43,441 bases of DNA from CBDCKR01 sp964572045 (GTDB lineage Bacteria > Gemmatimonadota > Gemmatimonadetes > Longimicrobiales > Gaopeijiaceae). Under the pieces are notes generated by a model. That model searched no databases and was not told the origin of the DNA. It saw nothing but the letters and a program-made list of their open reading frames with translations. This document shows, piece by piece, positions 34,458-43,183 of the stretch (within the stretch, counting starts at the first letter, position 1; the number at the start of each line of letters is the position of its first letter). The translations under genes and the position numbers were made by a program. The stretch covers positions 1 through 43,441 of the forward strand of contig CAZNEI010000016.1 of the NCBI GenBank assembly GCA_964572045.1, in the 5' to 3' direction.

Positions 34458-35165
34458 ATGATCACGCGCACGTATCACGCACGGTTGGAACGTTCGCTGC
34501 GCGGGATCCGTCGGAGGATCCGGGGGGCGGCGGAGCGGGGCGGACGGGACCCAGACCGCGTGACCTTGGTGGCCGTGACCAAGGCACATCCGCTGGAGGC
34601 CGTGCGCGCGGCCTTGGCGCACGGTCTTTTCGATCTTGGAGAGAACAGGGCCGAAGAGCTTCAAAAAAGGGCGGCGGCGATCTCCGACGGACGCATCCGG
34701 TGGCATATGATCGGCCATTTGCAGCGTCGAAAGGCGCGTCGTGTCGTGGGCGTCGCCACCCTCCTCCATTCGGTCGACTCTGTCCGGCTGGCCCGTCGCC
34801 TTTCCAATGCCGCGACGGACGCCGGCGAGACACTGCCCGTGCTGGTTCAGGTCAACACCTCCGGGGAGGAGAGCAAGGGAGGGCTGAGGGGCGAGGGGAC
34901 GGAAGACGGCGTAAGGGCCATTCTCTCCCTTCCGGGCCTGGAAGTGAAGGGCCTCATGACGATGGCTCCTCTGACGGACGACGAGACGGTCTTGCGTAGC
35001 ACGTTTCGGCGTGTTCGTGAGCTTCACGAGAGGTTCCGTGCCCTCGATGAGTACCGCGGAGAGGAGCTCTCGATGGGCATGACCAATGATTTCGAAATCG
35101 CCATTGAGGAAGGCAGCACGATGGTGCGCCTCGGCACTGCCCTGTTTGGGGAACGAGTGCCATGA
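34458..35165 (+). CDS. yggS: YggS family PLP-binding protein
   Basis: This 235-residue protein is a single-domain, alanine-racemase-like barrel that binds pyridoxal phosphate at Lys42 (LVAVTKAHP). It keeps FDLGENRAEEL, WHMIGHLQRRKAR, SVDS and the C-terminal LSMGMTNDFEIAIEEGSTMVRLGTALFG. YggS/PLPBP proteins have no known catalysis and help keep vitamin B6 pools balanced. ATG 34458 with GAGG upstream fits the family. The frame stays open back into the terminator, where no start is needed. In many bacteria yggS sits near division genes; here it is followed, after 219 empty bases, by a purine phosphorylase. Confidence 0.92.
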   Translation: MITRTYHARLERSLRGIRRRIRGAAERGGRDPDRVTLVAVTKAHPLEAVRAALAHGLFDLGENRAEELQKRAAAISDGRIRWHMIGHLQRRKARRVVGVATLLHSVDSVRLARRLSNAATDAGETLPVLVQVNTSGEESKGGLRGEGTEDGVRAILSLPGLEVKGLMTMAPLTDDETVLRSTFRRVRELHERFRALDEYRGEELSMGMTNDFEIAIEEGSTMVRLGTALFGERVP

Positions 35166-35384
35166 CCCGAGCAAACGCCTCTGGAGGTAGGGGGAAGGGG
35201 GGCCGGGATGTGCAGGATCCGTTGCCCCGGCGCGAAGCCGAGCCCCGATGCCCCTAGCGACGTCAGCGCCGGGGTGGCGGCGTGTGGGGGCCGGGGGAGA
35301 AGGAGATTCACGCGCCAAAGCCAGATCGGGACGGCGTAGGCTGTCGCCGATGCTGAGGTGGGATCAGCCGGGGAGGGACTAAGG

Positions 35385-36200
35385 ATGGAATGGCAGCGCA
35401 TTCAGGGGGGTGCACGGGCCGTTCGGGGGCGTACGTCGGCCCAGCCTCGCATCGGCATCGTGCTCGGTACCGGCCTCGCCGGCCTTGCCGAAGAGATCGA
35501 CGTCGAGACGGCGATCCAGTACGAAGACATCCCACACTTTCCTGTGCCCACCGTCGAGAGCCACGCCGGACGCCTTCTCTTCGGGACCCTGGAGGGGCAG
35601 TCCGTCGTGGCCATGCAGGGGCGCTTTCACCGGTACGAGGGCCACAGCCTCCTCGATATCACACGACCGATCCGAGTGATGCGACACCTCGGAGCGGACA
35701 CCCTCATCGTCTCCGGCGCCGTGGGAGGAATGCACCCCTTATGGGCTCCGGGGGATCTGGTTCTTCTCGACGACCACATCAACCTCTTGGGCGACAACCC
35801 GCTGGTGGGCGAGAATCTTGATGACCTAGGGCCACGGTTCCCCGACATGTCCGAGCCGTACACACGGAGGCTCCAGGAAGTCACAATGAAGGCGGCCCTG
35901 GAGCTGGGTATCCCGCTCCGACGCGGGGTCTACGCGTCCGTGATCGGCCCCAACCTGGAGACGCGCGCCGAGTATCGCATGCTCCGCCGAATGGGAGCCG
36001 ATGTGGTAGGCATGTCCACGGTGCCGGAAGTGATCGTCGCCAGACACATGGGGATGAAGGTTCTCGGCCTTTGCATCATTACAGATCAATGCCTTCCGGA
36101 CGCGCTGGAGGAGGCTGATGTGCAGACGATCATCGCCACTGCCAGGGAGGCTGAGCCGAGGCTCACCGGGCTGATCAAGGCAGTCATCCCGAGGATCTGA
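35385..36200 (+). CDS. Purine nucleoside phosphorylase (trimeric family)
   Basis: This 271-residue enzyme splits purine nucleosides with phosphate. Family motifs are IGIVLGTGLAGLA (phosphate loop), VESHAGRLLFG, GRFHRYEGHS, IVSGAVGGM, GPNLETRAEYRML (with the base-binding Glu) and MSTVPEVIVARH. GGGAGG lies before ATG 35385. The residue after IIT is Asp234, where human-type 6-oxopurine enzymes have Asn243. In the human enzyme a change to Asp there favours adenosine, so the base preference may differ here. MTA phosphorylase is less likely because the GRFHRYEG block is of the PNP type. Confidence 0.88.
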   Translation: MEWQRIQGGARAVRGRTSAQPRIGIVLGTGLAGLAEEIDVETAIQYEDIPHFPVPTVESHAGRLLFGTLEGQSVVAMQGRFHRYEGHSLLDITRPIRVMRHLGADTLIVSGAVGGMHPLWAPGDLVLLDDHINLLGDNPLVGENLDDLGPRFPDMSEPYTRRLQEVTMKAALELGIPLRRGVYASVIGPNLETRAEYRMLRRMGADVVGMSTVPEVIVARHMGMKVLGLCIITDQCLPDALEEADVQTIIATAREAEPRLTGLIKAVIPRI

Positions 36201-36228
36201 ACCACCCGTCAACTGCAAGCGGGGCTCG

Positions 36229-39200
36229 ATGCGATATCCGCAGATGCCCGAGACTCTCCGGGCCCTGGAACAGGAGATCCTCGCCCGATGGCGTGAGGAG
36301 GATCTCTTCCGCCAAACCCTCGAGGCTACGAAAGATGGCGAATCGTTCGTCTTCTTCGAGGGCCCCCCCACGGCAAACGGCAAGCCGGGCCTCCATCACA
36401 TCATCAGCCGCACGATCAAGGATCTGGCATGCCGCGTACGAGCCATGGAGGGTCGAAGCGTCACGCGGATCGCCGGATGGGACACGCACGGCTTGCCGGT
36501 TGAGATAGAGGCCGAGAGGAAGCTCGGGATCAGCGGTAAACCCGACATCGAGGCCTTCGGCATCGAGGAGTTCAACGAGGTGTGCAGAGACTCGGTCTTC
36601 ACCTACAAGGAAGACTGGGAAGACCTGTCGGAGCGGATCGGATATTGGCTCGACTATTCGCGTCCCTATGTCACGTTCCATGCGGAGTACGTCGAGAGTG
36701 TCTGGTGGATCTTCAAGTGCTTGGCGGAGCGTGGCCTGCTCTACAAGGGGTACAAGAGTGTTCCCTATTGTCCCCGCTGCGGTACCGCCCTCAGCTCACA
36801 TGAAGTGGCCCAGGGGTACAGAGACATCGAGGATTCTTCGCTCCACTTCCTTTGCCCGTGGCTTACCGAGAACGGCGAGCCTGACCCGGAGGGCAGGGCT
36901 TTCGTGGTTTGGACCACGACCCCTTGGACGGTCCCTTCAAACACCGGCCTCGCAGTGCACCCCGACCTGACCTACGTGCAGATCCAGCAGGACGGGCGGG
37001 CGCTGGTGCTGGCGGAGACTCGCCTCAACGCCGTGATCGGTGAAGCGGTTGAGGTCGTGCGGCGATACAAGGGGACCGAGCTGGAGGGGCTCAGGTACGC
37101 GCGTCCTCTCGAAGTCGTCGCGCTGCCCGAGGACCCACAAAACGGCTGGACCGTGATCAACGAAGGTTTCGTCAGCGCGGAGGACGGGACCGGCATCGTG
37201 CATCTAGCCCCTGCCTTTGGCTCCGACGACTACGCGGCGGGACAGCGGCACGGCCTCCCGATGCTCCGACCCATCGACGAAGCAGGATGTTTCCTGCCAG
37301 ACGTGGAGCTCGTGGGCGGCGTCTTCGTGAAGGACGCCGACCTGGCGTTGGTGGAAGCTCTCGGCGCACGAGGCAACCTGTTCCGCTTCGGCACCGAGGT
37401 CCACTCCTATCCGCACTGTTGGAGGTGCGAGTCGCCCCTTCTTTACGTTGCCAAGGACTCGTGGTTTGCTGCGACATCCACGCTGAAGAACGAGATGCTC
37501 GCAAACAACCACACCGTCAATTGGTTTCCTCCGGACGTGGGCGAGGGGAGGATGGGGGAGTGGCTCAAGGGCAACGTGGATTGGGCGCTGTCGCGGGATC
37601 GGTATTGGGGGACTCCTCTGCCCGTATGGGTGTGCGACCGCGACGACGACCATCGGACATGGATCGGTAGCTTCACCGAGCTCCAGGACCATGCAGGTTC
37701 CCTCGGGCACCACTTCGATCCGCACCGGCCGCACATAGACACGTTGACGTGGGACTGCGCCCGCTGCGAGGGCACCATGCGGAGGGCACCGGAGGTCGTG
37801 GATGCCTGGTTCGACTCAGGGGCGATGCCGTATGCCCAGTGGCACTACCCCTTCGAGAACGAAGAGCGGTTCGAGCGCCACTTCCCCGCGGACTTCATCT
37901 GCGAGGGACTCGACCAGACTCGCGGATGGTTCTACTCCCTGCTCGCCATCTCGACGATGCTCGGGCTCGGCCCCCCCTTCCGTAGCGTGGTGGTGAACGA
38001 CCTGATCCTCGACGCCGAGGGTCAGAAGATGTCGAAGTCCCGAGGAAACACGGTTGATCCCTGGGATGCCATCGCCGATCACGGTGCCGACGCGATCAGG
38101 TGGTACTTGATCACGGTCAGCAACCCATGGGTGCCGAAGCGGTATGATCCCGTGGCCGTGCGGGAACACTCCCGCAACTTTCTCGACACCCTCTTCAACA
38201 CCTACCGGTTCTTCGCGCTCTATGCCAATGCGGAGGATTGGGCTCCGTCGGACGACGATCCGGTTCCGAGCGATCGCAGCCTTCTCGACCGCTGGCTGCT
38301 CTCCCGTCTCGCGTCGGTCGTCGGGCAGGTGCGCAAAGAGCTGGACTCCTACCAGATCACCCGTGCCTACCGGGGCCTGAGCGACTTTGTCAGCGAAGAC
38401 CTGTCGAACTGGTACGTGCGTCGGTCGCGCCCCAGGTTCTGGGGGAACACCGACGACCGGGACCGAAGGGCCGCTTTTCGAACCCTATGGGACGCTCTCT
38501 GCACCGTTTGCCTCTTGGCTGCACCGGCGACTCCGTTCATGGCCGACTGGATCCACCGTGGACTGACCGGTCAAAGCGCCCATCTGGCGACGTTGCCCAA
38601 GGGCGACAGGGAAGCCATTGACCAAGGCCTTGAGGAGGAGATGGCGGCCGTGCGGACGCTGGTCACTCTAGGTCGAGCCGCCCGGGAGGAGGTCAAGATC
38701 CGAGTTCGGCAACCACTGCAGCGGCTCCTTGCCGTCGTACCGGTTGCGCTAGAGATCCGCCCAGAGATCCTTGGCTTGCTCAGGGACGAGCTCAACGTGA
38801 AGGAGGTGGACCTCCGAGCGTCGGTCGAAGGACTCTTGCGTCTCGCTGGCAAGCCCGACTACAGGACCCTCGGCCCTCGATTTCGGAAGGACACCGAGCT
38901 CGTCGCAGCGGGCATCCGCAGTCTTTCGGCCGCCGCTCTTGAGGCGTTTCGTGATGGAGTGACCGTGTCGATCGAGGTCGCGGGGCGGACGGTCCCTCTT
39001 GAGCCCGGGGACCTAGAGGTGGTCGAGGAGCCGGAAGGCGACTTGGTCGTTCGCTCCGACGGAGGCTGTACCGCGGCGTTGGATCCCACGATCGACGACG
39101 ATCTCAGGGCCGAGGGGCGGGCTCGGGAACTCGTCAACCGGATTCAGCGCCTTCGTAAGGAGGGAGGGCTGGAGATCACAGACCGCATTCGACTGGGGAT

Positions 39201-39429
39201 CTTCGGGCCCGAGGAGATTCGGGTTGCGGCCACCGACCACCGTGATTTCGTTTGCGGAGAGACTCTGTCGATTCAGCTGGTGATTGGCAGGGCCGAAAGG
39301 GACTTGGAAGGATACGACGTGGTGTCCCGGATCTCGATCGACGACCTGCCGACCGTCATCGCTCTCAGCCGTGAAGTGGATTGGTCCGAAACGGGCGCCG
39401 GCGTATCTTCCGGACGCCACGCGGAATGA
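36229..39429 (+). CDS. ileS: Isoleucyl-tRNA synthetase, type 2
   Basis: This 1066-residue class I synthetase charges tRNA-Ile. The catalytic core has GPPTANGKPGLHH near the start and GQKMSKSRGNT with KMSKS at 600-604. The CP1 editing domain has WTTTPWTVPSNT and GTGIVHLAPAFGSDDY. Cys pairs (CPRCG, CWRCE, CARCE) and a long C-terminal anticodon-binding region with VKIRVRQPLQRLL follow. The length and these blocks place it with IleRS2, the eukaryote-like type tied to mupirocin resistance. The HIGH box reads Gly54-Leu-His-His57 in place of His-x-Gly-His. ATG 36229 begins the usual MPETLRALEQEIL helix. The stop overlaps rluD by 4 bases. Confidence 0.96.
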   Translation: MRYPQMPETLRALEQEILARWREEDLFRQTLEATKDGESFVFFEGPPTANGKPGLHHIISRTIKDLACRVRAMEGRSVTRIAGWDTHGLPVEIEAERKLGISGKPDIEAFGIEEFNEVCRDSVFTYKEDWEDLSERIGYWLDYSRPYVTFHAEYVESVWWIFKCLAERGLLYKGYKSVPYCPRCGTALSSHEVAQGYRDIEDSSLHFLCPWLTENGEPDPEGRAFVVWTTTPWTVPSNTGLAVHPDLTYVQIQQDGRALVLAETRLNAVIGEAVEVVRRYKGTELEGLRYARPLEVVALPEDPQNGWTVINEGFVSAEDGTGIVHLAPAFGSDDYAAGQRHGLPMLRPIDEAGCFLPDVELVGGVFVKDADLALVEALGARGNLFRFGTEVHSYPHCWRCESPLLYVAKDSWFAATSTLKNEMLANNHTVNWFPPDVGEGRMGEWLKGNVDWALSRDRYWGTPLPVWVCDRDDDHRTWIGSFTELQDHAGSLGHHFDPHRPHIDTLTWDCARCEGTMRRAPEVVDAWFDSGAMPYAQWHYPFENEERFERHFPADFICEGLDQTRGWFYSLLAISTMLGLGPPFRSVVVNDLILDAEGQKMSKSRGNTVDPWDAIADHGADAIRWYLITVSNPWVPKRYDPVAVREHSRNFLDTLFNTYRFFALYANAEDWAPSDDDPVPSDRSLLDRWLLSRLASVVGQVRKELDSYQITRAYRGLSDFVSEDLSNWYVRRSRPRFWGNTDDRDRRAAFRTLWDALCTVCLLAAPATPFMADWIHRGLTGQSAHLATLPKGDREAIDQGLEEEMAAVRTLVTLGRAAREEVKIRVRQPLQRLLAVVPVALEIRPEILGLLRDELNVKEVDLRASVEGLLRLAGKPDYRTLGPRFRKDTELVAAGIRSLSAAALEAFRDGVTVSIEVAGRTVPLEPGDLEVVEEPEGDLVVRSDGGCTAALDPTIDDDLRAEGRARELVNRIQRLRKEGGLEITDRIRLGIFGPEEIRVAATDHRDFVCGETLSIQLVIGRAERDLEGYDVVSRISIDDLPTVIALSREVDWSETGAGVSSGRHAE

Positions 39430-40400
39430 GCGACGGTGAGCGAACCGAGACTCTGACCGTTGAGCGCGCAGGTGATCGACTCGACAGATACGTCGCGGGC
39501 CGTCTGAGCCTATCGCGCACCCGAGTTCAGGCTCTGCTCAAAGTGGGGCGCATCCTCCTCGACGGATGTCCGGCCCGGAAGTCCCGGCGCGTGGAGACCG
39601 GGCAGCAGATCGAAGTGCGAATCCCGCCGCCAGAGGCCCTCGCGGTCGAGGCCGAGGAGATACCGCTCGACGTCCTGTTCGAAGACGAGTGCTTGCTTGT
39701 GGTGAACAAGTCGGCGGGAATGGTGGTTCACCCCGGCCCGGGTCACGGTACAGGTACGTTGGTGAACGCCTTGCTCGCCCACGCCACCGATCTCTCCGGA
39801 ATCGGCGGAAGGCTGCGACCCGGCATCGTGCACCGTCTGGACAAAGACACATCGGGGCTCATGGTGGTCGCCAAGGACGATGCCGCGCATCGTACTCTTT
39901 CCGAAGGGCTCCGGCGGCGTGAGATCAGACGCCTGTACCAAGCGGCCGCGTGGGGGCATCTCTCCGCCTCGCCGGTCCGGGTGGATGCGCCGGTGGGTCG
40001 CGATCCAGCCAACAGGCAACGGATGACGGTCACGGAGGGCGGGCGGCACGCGGTCACTCATCTCCGCCGCCTAGAGCGTTGGCCGGGTGCGGAGCTCCTG
40101 GAGATTGCTCTCGAGACGGGAAGAACGCACCAGATCAGGGTCCACTTGGCCCACATCGGGCATCCGGTCGTCAGCGATCCCGTCTATGGTGCCGGTTGGG
40201 AGCGCGGGATGGGAGGAGGCGTGCGCCGCTGGGCACGTCAACTGAGGGGGTGCGTGCCGAGGCAGTTCCTGCACGCTTGGAGACTCTCGTTCCGACACCC
40301 GCTGAGCGGAGAGACACTTCGCTTCGAGGCACCGCTTCCAGAGGACTTGAGCTCGTGCGCCGAGTGGGCACGATCGAGAGGGGGGGAGAGGAGGGGATGA
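39426..40400 (+). CDS. rluD: RluA/RluD family 23S rRNA pseudouridine synthase
   Basis: This 324-residue enzyme isomerises uridine to pseudouridine in large rRNA. An N-terminal S4 RNA-binding domain (about 8-70) precedes the catalytic domain, with HRLDKDTSGLMVVAK carrying the catalytic Asp139. GRTHQIRVHLAHIGHPVVSDPVYG and FLHAWRLSFRHPLSGE follow. RluD is the best fit, but the exact uridines cannot be told from sequence. ATG 39426 overlaps the ileS stop. The usual neighbour lspA, often found between ileS and rluD, is absent. Confidence 0.92.
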   Translation: MSDGERTETLTVERAGDRLDRYVAGRLSLSRTRVQALLKVGRILLDGCPARKSRRVETGQQIEVRIPPPEALAVEAEEIPLDVLFEDECLLVVNKSAGMVVHPGPGHGTGTLVNALLAHATDLSGIGGRLRPGIVHRLDKDTSGLMVVAKDDAAHRTLSEGLRRREIRRLYQAAAWGHLSASPVRVDAPVGRDPANRQRMTVTEGGRHAVTHLRRLERWPGAELLEIALETGRTHQIRVHLAHIGHPVVSDPVYGAGWERGMGGGVRRWARQLRGCVPRQFLHAWRLSFRHPLSGETLRFEAPLPEDLSSCAEWARSRGGERRG

Positions 40401-40639
40401 CCGCGGTTGTTGGTGCCCTGCGGCGCCGCCGCTCGCGGGGCGACTTCCAACCTCTCGTTCTCCGCTCTCTCGGCCGCGCGAAGAGGATCCACATACTGTG
40501 CGCGATTGCTGATCACCTTACCCGAGTCGGCCCCGGGACGCGGGAGAGAGGCTCATCCGGACTTGTCCGGATGCCGGATCCTCGTCCGGACGACGGATCC
40601 TCCTTCAGCCGCGAGCCTCAGCATCCGAGCGGTCCATGA
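40397..40639 (+). CDS. Doubtful small basic ORF
   Basis: An open frame of 80 codons starts at ATG 40397, overlapping the rluD stop by ATGA and following an AGGAGG at 40389-40394. The start is basic (MTAVVGALRRRRSRGDFQ) and one helix-like stretch follows (RAKRIHILCAIADHL). The second half is low-complexity and coincides with the palindromes at 40555-40600. The overlap and ribosome site argue for a gene, but the 2-base spacing is too short and I recognise no family. It may be the remnant of a gene or chance. Confidence 0.2.
   Translation: MTAVVGALRRRRSRGDFQPLVLRSLGRAKRIHILCAIADHLTRVGPGTRERGSSGLVRMPDPRPDDGSSFSREPQHPSGP
40555..40600. repeat. Cluster of TCCGGA palindromes
   Basis: ATCCGGACTTGTCCGGAT (40555-40572) is an 18-base inverted repeat. 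TCGTCCGGACGA (40582-40593) is a perfect 12-base palindrome with GGATCC on both sides (40576-40581 and 40595-40600). The centres are 24 bases apart. The cluster lies in the 333-base gap before the metallopeptidase gene. It could be an operator pair or two RNA hairpins; no known factor is recognised. Confidence 0.5.
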
Positions 40640-40733
40640 CGAACCCCAAGCGGCCGCGAACGTCGGAATTCACTGCCGGAAGCCAGAGGCTCCGGTTCAC
40701 GACAGTACGCCGGCCCGGCCCGGCGGTAAGCAG

Positions 40734-41699
40734 GTGACGGCCCTACTCGTTTTCCTCGTCGTGGCACTAGGCCAGGATCCTCCCAAGCACGAGCTACCCG
40801 GAAGCCACCGCCTCGAGGGAGCTCGCGCCACCGTTTGGTTCCTGCCTCCCGACTCGGGCCAGGCCATCCGGGTCCTTCGAGCTCTTGAGGCCGCACCTCC
40901 GCTGCCCGGCCTTCCCGCCGATGTTCCGTCTGAAGTCGTGGTTGTCCTGGCCCCCGACGAGGCGACGTTCGGGCGCCTTGCTGGCGGACAGGCGCCCGAC
41001 TGGAGTGCCGGTTTCGCTGTCCCGGCCCGAGCCATGATCGTCATGCCCGCCTATTCTCCGGCAGGGGGCGGCGGCTGGGACGATGCTCGGGCGCTCCGCC
41101 ACGAGTGGGCCCACATCGGGCTGCACCAATACCTGTCGGGACTCCGTGTACCGCGTTGGTTCTCGGAAGGTTACGCCCAATGGGCTAGTGGGGGATGGGA
41201 TTGGTCTGAGGGGTGGAAGCTCAGGATCGCGCTGGTCCGGGACCGCAATCCCTTGAGTTCGCTCACGTTCTCCTGGCCTCGCGAAGAGGCGAGGGCCCGG
41301 ACCGCCTACCTCCTCTCCGCGACCACCATCGAGTACCTGGTGGTGCAGAGCGGGCACCGGGGCCTGGCAGTGCTGCTTGAGAGATGGCGGAACGGTGGGA
41401 GCTTCGAGCAGGCCTTCCGAACGACCTTCGGCCTCACTGCGACTGAGTTCGAGAGGGACTGGCGGCGCTACGTCGAGGATCGGTACGGGTGGCTGTTCGT
41501 CCTGTCTCACTCGGCCGTGTTCTGGCTGTTCCTGAGTGTGGTTCTGGTCGCCATGGTCGCCGTTCGACGGCAGGCGAAGCGAGAGCGCCTGGCTCGTTTG
41601 AGAGCTCAGGACTTCGCCGACCGCCCGAGCGTTTGGATCAGCGATGCACCCTCCGCTCAGGGACGGGGACCCGAGCCCGAGCGGTCGGAGTATGAGTAG
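40734..41699 (+). CDS. Membrane-anchored MA-type metallopeptidase
   Basis: This 321-residue protein has a short hydrophobic N terminus (residues 1-14) that looks like a signal peptide. A globular domain carries the zinc motif HEWAH at 123-127 and the gluzincin third ligand Glu145 in WFSEGYAQWASG. A later helical part (TTIEYLVVQSGHRGLAVLLERW) matches the Peptidase_MA-like layout. One membrane helix (about 256-280) and a basic cytoplasmic tail (RRQAKRERLARLRAQ) end it, so the peptidase domain should face the periplasm. GTG 40734 gives this topology. The last 8 bases overlap the sigma54-regulator gene, so the two are probably linked in expression. The substrate is unknown. Confidence 0.75.
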   Translation: MTALLVFLVVALGQDPPKHELPGSHRLEGARATVWFLPPDSGQAIRVLRALEAAPPLPGLPADVPSEVVVVLAPDEATFGRLAGGQAPDWSAGFAVPARAMIVMPAYSPAGGGGWDDARALRHEWAHIGLHQYLSGLRVPRWFSEGYAQWASGGWDWSEGWKLRIALVRDRNPLSSLTFSWPREEARARTAYLLSATTIEYLVVQSGHRGLAVLLERWRNGGSFEQAFRTTFGLTATEFERDWRRYVEDRYGWLFVLSHSAVFWLFLSVVLVAMVAVRRQAKRERLARLRAQDFADRPSVWISDAPSAQGRGPEPERSEYE

Positions 41700-43095
41700 A
41701 CTGAAACGCCCCTCTGTCCCGCACGCCGTTCCGGGAACTCAAGACAGCACCTTGTCTCGCATCCTCCTCGTCGATGACGACGCCGGTATTCGCTCGGTCT
41801 TTAGGACGAAGCTCCAGCATGCGGGACACGAATTGCACGAAGCCGAGAGCGCTGAAGCGGCTCTCGGCAAGGTCAAATCGTTCGACCCGGCCGTCGTGAT
41901 CACGGACGTGCGCATGGACGGCATGAGCGGTCTGGAGCTCCTCGGCCGGATTCGCGCGTCCATGCCCGGCGTGGACGTCATCGTGATGACTGGCCACGAT
42001 TCGATGGCGTCGGCGGTCGAAGCCATGAAGTCCGGAGCGTTCGACTACCTCGTCAAGCCGGTCGCCCTGAAGGAACTCGAGGCGGTCGTCGAGCGGTGCT
42101 TGAGGGAACAGGAGCTCATCCGGACCTCGGATTCCAAAGCCGAGCCAGAGGATCATGTGGGTACGGATACCGTTGTAGGCCGGGACCCGCGGATGATCGA
42201 GATCTACAAGATGATCGGCGTATTGTCGCGCAACCGTGCCACGGTCCTTGTGAGGGGCGAGACGGGGACGGGCAAAGAGATGGTCGCCCGCGCGATTCAC
42301 GACCATTCGCACCATGCGGATGAGCCGTTCATCGCCGTAAACTGTACAGCCCTGACCGACACGTTGCTGGAGTCGGAGCTGTTCGGACATACGCGTGGCG
42401 CGTTCACGGGGGCGGTGGCTCCGAAGAAAGGGTACTTCGAGTTAGCCGGCCGGGGGACGATCTTCTTGGACGAGATCGGCGATACCTCCCCGGACTTTCA
42501 GGCGAAGCTTCTGAGGGTCCTGCAGGATCGGCAGTTCTACCCGGTAGGGGGGGAACACCCGCGGCGGACTGAGGCCAGGGTCGTCGCGGCCACTCACCAA
42601 CCCATGGAAGAGCTCGTCTCGGAGGGGGGGTTTCGTAGGGACCTCTACTTCCGTTTGCGGGTCGTCGAGATCAACGTGCCGAGCCTGAGGGAGCGAGCGG
42701 CCGACGTCCCTCTCTTGGCCAACCACCTGTTGAGGCGCGTGCGCAGGGAGACCGGCGCGGATGTCCGGCACATCGCCGAGTCTGCGATGCGGAAGCTGGT
42801 CGGGTACGATTGGCCGGGAAACGTGCGAGAGTTGAAGAATGCGCTTATCCGCGCCGCCATCGTGGCACGCGGTGCAGTTGTCGGCCCGGAGCACCTCGCG
42901 CTTGGAGTGCCGGACAACAGCGGCCCTGAGCCTGAGGAGGCCGCGGAGGAGCAAGACTGGACCTTGGATGGCGCCGTGGAGAGACAAGTCCGCCACGTGC
43001 TTGAGAAGACGGGCGGCAACAAGACGAAGGCGGCCCGCCTCCTCGGCGTCTCCCGCTCACGGCTCGCTACCTACGTGGAGCGTTTCGGTCTGTAG
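41692..43095 (+). CDS. Sigma54-dependent response regulator (NtrC family)
   Basis: This 467-residue regulator has a receiver domain (about 24-140) with the acidic pocket Asp28-30, phospho-acceptor Asp72 and Lys in YLVKP. The AAA+ domain (about 165-400) has Walker A GETGTGKE and an intact GAFTGA loop at 236-241, which contacts sigma54. A C-terminal Fis-type helix-turn-helix (GNKTKAARLLGVSRSRLATYVERFGL) ends the protein. It should activate -24/-12 promoters after phosphorylation. No histidine kinase gene is nearby. ATG 41692 overlaps the metallopeptidase gene by 8 bases; the ribosome site is very close (GGAG, 1 base), so a later start near the receiver (TTG 41752) is possible. Confidence 0.93.
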   Translation: MSRLKRPSVPHAVPGTQDSTLSRILLVDDDAGIRSVFRTKLQHAGHELHEAESAEAALGKVKSFDPAVVITDVRMDGMSGLELLGRIRASMPGVDVIVMTGHDSMASAVEAMKSGAFDYLVKPVALKELEAVVERCLREQELIRTSDSKAEPEDHVGTDTVVGRDPRMIEIYKMIGVLSRNRATVLVRGETGTGKEMVARAIHDHSHHADEPFIAVNCTALTDTLLESELFGHTRGAFTGAVAPKKGYFELAGRGTIFLDEIGDTSPDFQAKLLRVLQDRQFYPVGGEHPRRTEARVVAATHQPMEELVSEGGFRRDLYFRLRVVEINVPSLRERAADVPLLANHLLRRVRRETGADVRHIAESAMRKLVGYDWPGNVRELKNALIRAAIVARGAVVGPEHLALGVPDNSGPEPEEAAEEQDWTLDGAVERQVRHVLEKTGGNKTKAARLLGVSRSRLATYVERFGL

Positions 43096-43148
43096 CCCCT
43101 GGGTGGAGGGCATCTGGGCTCTTTGCGTCGGATCCGGCCCCAGATCCG

Positions 43149-43177
43149 TTGACCCTGCGTGATCCCCCGAATAGGAT
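43149..43177 (+). promoter_or_regulatory. Promoter close to the start codon of the small membrane protein
   Basis: TTGACC (43149-43154) and TAGGAT (43172-43177) are 17 bases apart and match the vegetative consensus at 5 and 4 of 6 positions. The start site would fall about 7 bases later, on or next to the ATG at 43184, which gives a leaderless mRNA. Confidence 0.6.
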
Positions 43178-43183
43178 CTTGCC

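Noticed and set aside
42862..42880. TGGCACG-like sequence that could be a sigma54 -24 element
   Set aside because: It is inside the response-regulator coding region and the -12 element is not at the right spacing. No good -24/-12 promoter was found in the window.
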